From contig USPK01000044.1 of assembly GCA_900556465.1 (NCBI GenBank), forward strand, positions 1 to 13,739: 13,739 nucleotides of DNA, in the 5' to 3' direction. The position numbers were made by a program, and so were the translations under genes. The DNA is from an uncultured Prevotella sp. Its GTDB lineage: Bacteria > Bacteroidota > Bacteroidia > Bacteroidales > Bacteroidaceae. A model generated the notes under the pieces. That model did no database searches. It was not told the origin of the DNA and saw nothing but the letters and a program-made list of their open reading frames with translations. Shown here in pieces: positions 1 through 4,969 of the stretch (position 1 is its first letter; each line of letters starts with the position of its first letter).

Positions 1-99
1 TTTATCCGCTTATGCAACTTATAATCAGGGATTTAATTTATAGAAGTCCCCTTAACAAAAAAAAACGCATACCCCTGAATTTCACTCTCCTAATCTTCG

Positions 100-107
100 T
101 ATTTTCG
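100..107 (+). promoter_or_regulatory. Weak candidate -7 box for the AlkD-like gene
   Basis: TATTTTCG differs from the Bacteroidota -7 consensus TAnnTTTG at one position. It lies 26 nt before the ATG at 134 in an AT-rich leader. No well-spaced TTTG -33 element is visible, so this is only a candidate. The first 133 bases hold nothing else that I can support. Confidence 0.25.
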
Positions 108-133
108 CCAACGTAAAAAGAGAACCCGAAACA

Positions 134-775
134 ATGGAGGAAAGCAAGGAAAAAAGGGCCGCGGCGCCCGACGTCGCCGCCCGCGTGCGCGAGGTGAAGC
201 AGAGCCTGCGCGGCGCTATGAATGGTCCCGTCAGTCAGTCCATGCGCGAGAAGGGACTGACGTATAAAGTGAACTTCGGCGTAGAGTTGCCCCGCCTGCG
301 CCAGATGGCCGCCGAGTGGCCCCAGGACTACGCCCTGGCCGCCGCCTTGTGGCAGGAACCGGTACGCGAGTGCCGCCTGCTGGCCCCGATGCTCATGCCC
401 CCGGCACAGTTCGACGGGCAGATGGCCGACTTGTGGACCGAGCAGATGCACTTTCCCGAGGAGGCCGAAGTGGCCGTGCTCTGTCTCTTCAGCCGCCTGC
501 CCTTCGCCTCGGACAAGGCGTTCGAGTGGCTCGCGGCCGAGCAGCCCATGCGCCAGCTCTGCGGCTGGCTGCTCCTGGGCCGCCTGTTCCAGCAAGGGCT
601 GCGCCCCGCGCCGCGCGATGCCGACGAGCTCCTCGACCAGGCCGAGTGCGCCCTCCGTTCGGCCGACGGCCCCGTGCGCGCCGCGGCGGGCAAGACGTTG
701 CTGCGCTTCATGGACTTCGGACCGGACGAGGAGGAGCGCGGCGAGGCCCTGCTCCAGCGCCTGGCGGGACAGTGA
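134..775 (+). CDS. AlkD-like DNA alkylation repair / HEAT-repeat protein
   Basis: The 213-residue product is almost entirely helical and resembles the short AlkD-like (HEAT-repeat) proteins annotated in Bacteroides as DNA alkylation repair proteins. Shared features are an N-terminal MNGPVSQSMREKGL stretch (about residues 29-42), then VNFGVELPRLRQMAAEW, a REC..LAPMLMP helix, and a C-terminal ALRSADGPVRAAAG repeat. True AlkD flips out no base and removes bulky alkyl adducts. Whether this shortened relative keeps glycosylase activity cannot be judged here, so DNA repair is a family-level inference and a protein-binding role is possible. The ATG at 134 is the first start in frame. It has only an A-rich leader and no strong Shine-Dalgarno, as is common in this phylum. 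The gene stands alone and ends at a strong hairpin shared with the convergent receptor gene. Confidence 0.75.
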   Translation: MEESKEKRAAAPDVAARVREVKQSLRGAMNGPVSQSMREKGLTYKVNFGVELPRLRQMAAEWPQDYALAAALWQEPVRECRLLAPMLMPPAQFDGQMADLWTEQMHFPEEAEVAVLCLFSRLPFASDKAFEWLAAEQPMRQLCGWLLLGRLFQQGLRPAPRDADELLDQAECALRSADGPVRAAAGKTLLRFMDFGPDEEERGEALLQRLAGQ

Positions 776-807
776 CGACGCCGACGGTCGCCGCGCGCAC
801 GCCCCTT

Positions 808-891
808 AGGCCCGTAAAAACTGGGCTAAGGCCAGTAATTTCTGGCCTTAGCCCAGTTTTTCTTTCCCTTAGCCCCGTGGCAGCGGGGCCT
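808..891. repeat. Tandem array of four 21-bp palindromic units
   Basis: Four consecutive 21-bp units begin at 808, 829, 850 and 871. Each starts AGsCCmGT or close to it, has a variable 5-6 base centre, and ends in a complementary GGsCT(T/A)-type arm, so each can fold on itself. Unit 2 is perfect (AGGCCAG, TAATTT, CTGGCCT). Read through in one frame the units encode heptads like TGLRPVK or SGLSPVF, which is a by-product of the 21-nt period. A second array of the same length and period lies at 9534-9617. It fills the gap between two convergent genes. Confidence 0.8.
816..861. terminator. Bidirectional terminator between convergent genes
   Basis: A perfect 20-bp inverted repeat (arms 816-835 and 842-861, loop TAATTT) starts with five A and ends with five T, so a U-tract follows the hairpin in both directions. 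The outer ends lie exactly 40 nt from the stop of the AlkD-like gene (775) and 40 nt from the stop of the receptor gene (902). It is built from units 1-3 of the 21-bp array. Confidence 0.85.
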
Positions 892-901
892 GGCGGCGCG
901 T

Positions 902-2965
902 TCAGAGCGTCAGCGACACGCCGGCCAGGAAGCAGCAGCCCGGCTGCTCCACGTTGCCGATGTCGTAGTAGCGGTGGTCCGTCAGGTTGGTCACGTCGGC
1001 CCGTACGGCCCAGCCCTGGCCCTGCCACGTCAGGCGGCAGTCGAGCACGGCGTGGGCGCCGTAGGGCCGGAGCTCGCCCGTGGACTGCCCGTCGCGGTAG
1101 AGGAGGTAGCCGCCCATGCGGTCGGCCACGCGCAGCGACCACCGGGCCGAGAGCGGCCCGAAGATGCGGTGGGCGAGCGAGGCGGTGAACTTGTGGCGCA
1201 GATACTCCAGCGCGTAGTTCGACTTGAAGTAGGGCGTCGCGTCGCGGCGGTGCTGGTACCCGTAGGCGTAGGCCGCCGCGAAGTGGGTGAAGGGCTGCTT
1301 CGGGCCCAGCCATCGGCCCATGTCGAGGCGCAGGGACAGGCTGGCGCCCACGTTGTCCAGGCTGAAGGAGGTGGCGTGGTAGAGGTCGTCGGCCGTGAAC
1401 ATGACCCAGTCTATCATGTCGTGACCGCGGTTGAAGTAGGCCTTGGCCGTGACCGCCACGGGGCCGCGCTCCCAGTCGGCGCCGAGGCGGAAGGCCGAGT
1501 TCGTTTCAGGCCGCAGACCCACGTTGCCCTCCTGCGTGGGACTCTTGTACCACAGATCGGTAAAGGTGGGCAGGCGCATCGAACGGTTCCACGAGGCGTA
1601 GAGCCGCCATCCGCCGCCCGGCCGGTAGCTCACGTCGACGCCCGGATAGAAGCTGTAGGTCGTGCCCAGCGCCGTGTTGCGCAGGGCCATAATGCCGGCC
1701 GAAACGGTCCAGCGCCGCCAGACCACGACGTGCTCGAGAAAGAAACTCAGGTTGGTACGCCCGTCGCGCCGGGTGTAGCGCAGGCTGTCCTGCCCGCGGA
1801 TGGGGACCGTCTGGCCCTCGTCGAGGGGCCGCCCCAGGCTGGTGCTGACGATTTCCTCCTCGCGGAGTTCGGCGCCGAAGGCCGTGCGGCCCAAGGCCCA
1901 TTGGGTCCAGGCGTTGAGTCCCAGGGTGTAGACGTCGCCGCGGTGGAAGTTTTCGCCGGCGGCCGCGTGGCGCGTCAGCTGGTAGTGGTCCACGCTGCGC
2001 AGCCACGACACCTGGGGGACGAGGTGCAGGCGGCCGCGCGTCTCGGCCCGGACGGAGAGGAGGTAGCGGTGGGTGGCTTCCCACTGGTCCGGGTAGGCGG
2101 CGGAGTAGAACGTGTTGGCGCCGAAGTCGTTGACGGAGACGCCGGCCTGGGCGTCGAGGCGTAGCGCGGGGGCGTCGTAGCGTCCCTGCCAGAAGAGTTT
2201 CCCGCCCTGGAAGTCGCCGTTGTCGACGGCGCCGTCGGAGCGCTGCCAGCTGCCGCTCAGGCTGGTGCGGAAGCGGGCCGTGGCGGGCCACGCCGTGCGG
2301 GCGGCGGCGGTGACGGTGCCGTAGCTGCCGGCCGCGGCGCTGGCGGAAAGGCGTTCGCCGCCCTGGCGCGTGACGATGTTGACCGCGCCGCTGAAAGCCT
2401 GGCTGCCGAAGAGGCGCGAGGCGGCGCCTTCGAGTATCTCGATGCGCTCGATGTCGGAAAGGTTGACTGGGAAGTCGGCCGCGTTGTGGCCGGTTTGTGG
2501 GTTGTTGACCGGGACCCCGTTGACCAGCAAAGTAATCTGGTCAAAAGTGCCGCCGTCGATGCTGATGTCCGTCTGGATGCCGAAGCCGCCGCGCTGCCGG
2601 ACGTCGACGCTGGCGACTGACTTGAGTGCGTCGTTGATAGTGGTGATGCCCGCCGCGTCCAGGTCCCGGCGGGTGAGGGCCGTCACCTGGCGCGCGCTGA
2701 CCGCGGCGGCCAGCGGCGTCCGCGAGGCGGAGACGACGGCCTCGCCGAGCGAGGTGGTGGCTTCCGTAGCGACGGACGTGCTGTCGTGCCCCTCGGCGGT
2801 GCGGAGCGTCTGTCCCGTGAGGCGGGGTGTGGCGCAGGCCAGCGTGGCAGCGGTGAGCACGCCGATGCGCACTTCGCGGCCCAGGCAGGCAAAGAGCGCG
2901 TAGCCCTTGTGCGTGAAGTGGCGGAAGGTGAGCACCTGGCTGTGGTTGTGAGTTTTGGAAAACAT
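902..2965 (-). CDS. TonB-dependent outer-membrane receptor, BtuB-like
   Basis: The 687-residue product is an outer-membrane TonB-dependent transporter. From the ATG at 2965 it has an export signal (about 1-52, hydrophobic stretch IGVLTAATLACA) and a TonB-box-like stretch near residues 73-80 (LGEAVVSA). A plug domain spans about 80-205, with VDVRQRGGFGIQTDI, GGTFDQITLLVNG, NNPQTGH and DIERIEILEGAASRLFG, and ends in GAVNIVTR. A barrel of roughly 480 residues follows. The plug wording and the N-terminal TFRHFTHKGYALF segment match Bacteroides receptors related to BtuB, so a corrinoid or similar metal-chelate substrate is likely but unproven. No BtuG, BtuF or BtuCD gene is adjacent. The open frame continues upstream to 3088, but that extension precedes the signal peptide and lacks export character, so I take 2965. 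A hairpin plus T7 tract lies 25-57 nt upstream. Confidence 0.88.
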   Translation of the reverse strand: MFSKTHNHSQVLTFRHFTHKGYALFACLGREVRIGVLTAATLACATPRLTGQTLRTAEGHDSTSVATEATTSLGEAVVSASRTPLAAAVSARQVTALTRRDLDAAGITTINDALKSVASVDVRQRGGFGIQTDISIDGGTFDQITLLVNGVPVNNPQTGHNAADFPVNLSDIERIEILEGAASRLFGSQAFSGAVNIVTRQGGERLSASAAAGSYGTVTAAARTAWPATARFRTSLSGSWQRSDGAVDNGDFQGGKLFWQGRYDAPALRLDAQAGVSVNDFGANTFYSAAYPDQWEATHRYLLSVRAETRGRLHLVPQVSWLRSVDHYQLTRHAAAGENFHRGDVYTLGLNAWTQWALGRTAFGAELREEEIVSTSLGRPLDEGQTVPIRGQDSLRYTRRDGRTNLSFFLEHVVVWRRWTVSAGIMALRNTALGTTYSFYPGVDVSYRPGGGWRLYASWNRSMRLPTFTDLWYKSPTQEGNVGLRPETNSAFRLGADWERGPVAVTAKAYFNRGHDMIDWVMFTADDLYHATSFSLDNVGASLSLRLDMGRWLGPKQPFTHFAAAYAYGYQHRRDATPYFKSNYALEYLRHKFTASLAHRIFGPLSARWSLRVADRMGGYLLYRDGQSTGELRPYGAHAVLDCRLTWQGQGWAVRADVTNLTDHRYYDIGNVEQPGCCFLAGVSLTL

Positions 2966-2989
2966 GTGAATGAAATTAGAGATGTGATT

Positions 2990-3022
2990 AAAAAAATAGC
3001 GAGGCCGTAGTTGCGGTCTCGC
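2990..3022 (-). terminator. Hairpin with U7 tract in the receptor leader
   Basis: Read on the minus strand, GCGAG and CTCGC arms (3018-3022 and 2999-3003) flank one A/C mismatch and a further 3-bp stem, followed by TA and seven T (2996-2990). This looks like an intrinsic terminator. It sits about 155 nt after the 81-residue gene and 25 nt before the receptor start. It may end the upstream cluster or attenuate the receptor. The 213-bp gap (2966-3178) is otherwise very GC-rich. I found no B12-box (GCCACTG) and no TAnnTTTG box in it. Confidence 0.5.
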
Positions 3023-3178
3023 GGAAATGCGATGGTGCAGGTGGTCCGGCGGCCGGGCGGTAGGGGCCGGCCCGGAGCGGCCGGGCAAGGGGCGCGGCGG
3101 ACTGCCGGCCCTGGGCCGCGGCGCCGATGTGCGCCGGGAGGCGGAGCGGGCGGCGGTGGACGCAGAGGTCCCGCAGCC

Positions 3179-3424
3179 TTATTTCTTCTTCTTGAAGAAA
3201 CCGCGATAGCGGCGGAAGAGTTTGTAGCCCGTCATGAGGCCGTCGTAAATGGAGTAGGCGGCCTGGGCCCTGTTGGTCCAGAGCTGAATCGGGTTGTCGA
3301 CGAGCGGCGGTGCTGTGAGGTCGTTCCACTGCTCTACGATGGACGCTTCGCTCGCGGCGATGCGCGCGCGGAGCTCCTTGCGGCGGGCGTGGATCTCTTC
3401 TAAGGTGTAGATGTGCTTTATCAT
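3179..3424 (-). CDS. Conserved Bacteroidales small protein of holin/YtxH cluster
   Basis: The 81-residue product has a charged, probably coiled-coil N-terminal half (TLEEIHARRKELRARIAASE, about 7-26). A short linker with DNPIQLWTNRAQAAYSIYDGLMTGYKLF follows, and the C-terminus is strongly basic (RRYRGFFKKKK). Proteins of this plan sit next to the holin-like gene in other Bacteroidales. By position it is analogous to YqjK beside YqjE in Escherichia coli, although I see no clear sequence similarity. No catalytic motif is visible and the function is unknown. Its ATG overlaps the stop of the upstream membrane-protein gene in an ATGA arrangement (3421-3424), which indicates translational coupling and a shared transcript. 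Confidence 0.8.
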   Translation of the reverse strand: MIKHIYTLEEIHARRKELRARIAASEASIVEQWNDLTAPPLVDNPIQLWTNRAQAAYSIYDGLMTGYKLFRRYRGFFKKKK

Positions 3425-3798
3425 GGCTTTTCCTCCTCGTTTTTATCGGGATTCAGGAACAGATGACCGAGCAGGTTGGTGATGGGGCGGACGATGAGGC
3501 GGTTGCGCAGGGCGTAGATGACGAGGCCCACGAGGATGTAGAACAGGGCGACGAGCGCGCAGGCTACGTGGAGGCCCCCCACGTCGTCGGCCACGGCCAA
3601 CGCTACGGCGTAGGAGAGGAAAAACAGAATAACGATGGCGGCTGCCAGCATAATGGCCGCCAGCGCGACCACGGAGAGCAGGACGGTGAGCTTGCTGACC
3701 ATGTCGTACTTCCCACACTCGAAGCGCAGGGAGATATATTCACGAACTTCGGCAATGAGCTTACGAATGGAATCTATATGGCGGTCGTCTGAATACAC
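3421..3798 (-). CDS. Holin-like phage-holin-family membrane protein (YqjE/DUF1469-like)
   Basis: The 125-residue product has an N-terminal cytosolic helix (1-34) and two long hydrophobic spans (about 37-70 and 77-97) joined by a short DDVGG turn. A basic segment (RNRLIVRPITN) and a charged tail (NPDKNEEEKP) follow. This is the layout of the DUF1469/holin superfamily III proteins (YqjE type), which are chromosomal membrane proteins and usually not lytic phage holins. The start is a GTG at 3798. No in-frame ATG lies upstream, and the N-terminus MYSDDRHIDSI resembles family members beginning MFSDD-, which supports the GTG. It is 134 nt downstream of the YtxH gene and overlaps the next gene by 4 nt. 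An envelope-stress or membrane-organising role is inferred from context only. Confidence 0.82.
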   Translation of the reverse strand: MYSDDRHIDSIRKLIAEVREYISLRFECGKYDMVSKLTVLLSVVALAAIMLAAAIVILFFLSYAVALAVADDVGGLHVACALVALFYILVGLVIYALRNRLIVRPITNLLGHLFLNPDKNEEEKP

Positions 3799-3860
3799 GG
3801 GCTTGGGATTTAGGAATGGAGCGGCGCTGCCTCCGGCAACGGACGGCGGCGGGCGACGGA

Positions 3861-3924
3861 CCGTTTGTGAAAACGGACACCGGCAGACTGCACCTCGTGA
3901 ACGAGGGCGCTGTCTGCCGGTGTC
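3861..3924. terminator. Tandem hairpins between YtxH and holin-like genes
   Basis: The main hairpin has perfect 13-bp arms at 3876-3888 and 3912-3924 (GACACCGGCAGAC and its complement) and a second inner stem CCTCG/CGAGG capped by TGAA. Directly beside it, CCGTTT and AAACGG (3861-3866, 3871-3876) form another stem. In the minus direction the big hairpin begins 8 nt after the YtxH stop and is followed by CGTTTTC, a short U-run. It may be a terminator, an RNA-stabilising 3' end or a partial attenuator before the holin-like gene. Confidence 0.6.
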
Positions 3925-3932
3925 GTAAGTTG

Positions 3933-4127
3933 TCAGGCTTTGTCGGCGTCGAGTTCGTCGGCGATGTCTTCCACGTCCTGACGACTCAACTTAATGCCTT
4001 TCTTGCGAAGGGCCTCGGCGATTTTGTAACGGGTGTCCGTTCCCTTCTCCGGGGCGAAGAGGAGACCACACGCGGCTCCGACGAGGGCGCCGCCTAAGAA
4101 TGCTGCTACGAGATTAAGACCTTTCAT
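3933..4127 (-). CDS. YtxH-domain small membrane-anchored protein
   Basis: The 64-residue product starts with one glycine-rich transmembrane helix (about 5-25, AAFLGGALVGAACGLLFAP). The hallmark YtxH transition LFAPEKGTDTR follows, then an amphipathic charged tail (KIAEALRKKGIKLSRQDVEDIADELDADKA). YtxH-domain proteins are general-stress-type proteins anchored in the inner membrane, comparable in plan to YqjD/ElaB of enterobacteria. No enzyme activity is known or suggested. It is the first gene of the minus-strand cluster, has its own TAnnTTTG promoter about 80 nt upstream, and is followed by a strong hairpin. It may therefore be made in excess over the two downstream genes. Its base composition is less GC-rich than the neighbouring large genes. 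Confidence 0.85.
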   Translation of the reverse strand: MKGLNLVAAFLGGALVGAACGLLFAPEKGTDTRYKIAEALRKKGIKLSRQDVEDIADELDADKA

Positions 4128-4207
4128 GATACTTAAATTTATAGGGTTCTACGTGTTTAGGCCGGTAGCGATGCGGGCAGGCCTGCAACCTCGCCCGGCT
4201 TTTGAAG

Positions 4208-4239
4208 CAAAGGTAACGATTCTCTTCCTATTTACCTAA
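4208..4239 (-). promoter_or_regulatory. Promoter of the YtxH cluster
   Basis: On the minus strand TACCTTTG (4215-4208) is a perfect match to the Bacteroidota -7 box TAnnTTTG. A TTAG (4239-4236), one mismatch from the TTTG -33 box, lies 20 nt upstream. The leader to the ATG at 4127 would be about 75 nt. The 4128-4430 gap between the divergent genes holds this promoter and those of the SPOR gene. Confidence 0.65.
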
Positions 4240-4286
4240 CCTTTTATTGTGTTTTTTCGCCCTATTCTTCTAAATCTCTCCTTCTT

Positions 4287-4294
4287 TAATTTTG
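4287..4294 (+). promoter_or_regulatory. Upstream -7 box before the SPOR lipoprotein gene
   Basis: TAATTTTG matches TAnnTTTG exactly and lies 46 nt upstream of a second identical box, suggesting tandem promoters. No clear -33 element is seen at the usual distance, so it is weaker support than the downstream box. Confidence 0.4.
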
Positions 4295-4332
4295 TTTAAC
4301 GCAGGGGCGGATTTTCTACTGAAATAGAATTG

Positions 4333-4340
4333 TAATTTTG
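4333..4340 (+). promoter_or_regulatory. Main -7 box for SPOR lipoprotein / DUF5686 pair
   Basis: TAATTTTG followed by C is a perfect Bacteroidota -7 box, with a T-rich -33 region (TTTTC at 4312-4316). It would give a leader of about 85 nt. That leader contains the 13-bp palindrome ATGGCC-G-GGCCAT (4369-4381), which could be an operator or a small RNA hairpin. Confidence 0.6.
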
Positions 4341-4430
4341 CAAACAAGTATTAGGCTACGGTCCGACTATGGCCGGGCCATTTGTGCGTAATCGTTGAAT
4401 AACTACATTAAATCCATAAACCGCTTAGAT

Positions 4431-4958
4431 ATGAAGAATTATTTCTTATTCGGTGTGGCTCTCTGTTCGGCCGTAGTGCTCAGCAGCTGCAAATCGCAGG
4501 AGAGCGCCTATCGCCAAGCCTACGAGAAAGCCAAAGCACAGGAGCGCGAACAGACCGCTCAGGACAATTCGGAAGCAGTAGCCGTGACGCCGGCCACCGG
4601 TAACTCCGGGGCGACGATAACGGTTACCCCCGTGACGACCGTACCCTCCAACGAGGAGGACAATAGCGACGTGCGCACCATCCCCGGCGGCGTGACGGTG
4701 GTCAACGGCGAAGGATTGCGCGCATATAGCGTCGTGGTGGGGAGCTTTGTGACCCAGGCCAATGCCGAAGGATTGATGAATACACTCAAAGGCAAGGGAT
4801 ATGCGGCCCGTGTGGTAAAGACGAACGAGACGATTAACAATCACACCGGGTGGTATCGCGTCATTGCCTCTTCGTACGACGACAAAGCGTCGGCTATTCA
4901 GTCCAGAGATGAATTGAAAAGTACTTACGCCGGCGCCTGGTTGCTGTACAATAAATAA
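4431..4958 (+). CDS. SPOR-domain outer-membrane lipoprotein
   Basis: The 175-residue product starts with a lipoprotein signal (hydrophobic 5-17, lipobox LSSC, lipidated Cys20). A charged segment follows (AYEKAKAQEREQ), then a Thr/Val/Pro-rich, low-complexity linker (about 45-90). It ends in a SPOR domain (about 96-175: AYSVVVGSF, GYAARVV, WYRVIASSYDD, SAIQSRDEL, AWLLY). SPOR domains bind glycan strands lacking stem peptides at the septum, so a role in cell division or wall remodelling at the outer membrane is likely. A TTG in the same frame at 4395 would add 12 residues before the signal and is rejected in favour of the ATG at 4431. The DUF5686 gene follows 11 nt later, with no terminator between the two stop and start codons, so the two are probably co-transcribed. 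Confidence 0.88.
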   Translation: MKNYFLFGVALCSAVVLSSCKSQESAYRQAYEKAKAQEREQTAQDNSEAVAVTPATGNSGATITVTPVTTVPSNEEDNSDVRTIPGGVTVVNGEGLRAYSVVVGSFVTQANAEGLMNTLKGKGYAARVVKTNETINNHTGWYRVIASSYDDKASAIQSRDELKSTYAGAWLLYNK

Positions 4959-4969
4959 TAAGGACGGCC

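Noticed and set aside
808..891. CRISPR array
   Set aside because: The 21-bp units are directly adjacent with no unique spacers, the copies are degenerate, and no cas genes are present. The same applies at 9534-9617.
316..1188. Long plus-strand open frame with heptads like TGLRPVK and SGLSPVF
   Set aside because: It shadows the AlkD-like and receptor genes in a GC-rich region. The heptads come from translating the 21-bp intergenic repeat, not from a repeat protein.
974..2164. 396-residue plus-strand open frame
   Set aside because: It is fully antisense to the well-supported receptor, with low-complexity Val/Gly/Arg content and no domain.
2966..3088. N-terminal extension of the TonB receptor to an ATG at 3088
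   Set aside because: It adds 41 residues rich in Pro, Arg and His before the signal peptide and would translate the terminator-like hairpin. The ATG at 2965 fits receptor N-termini.
2966..3178. Cobalamin riboswitch upstream of the BtuB-like gene
   Set aside because: The only resemblance is a CCGCAACT string. The B12-box and the other conserved core segments are not visible, so I do not call it.
3421..3798. Phage lysis holin and hence a prophage remnant
   Set aside because: No endolysin, structural or integration genes are nearby. The protein matches the chromosomal DUF1469/YqjE type, which normally occurs beside YtxH-like proteins.
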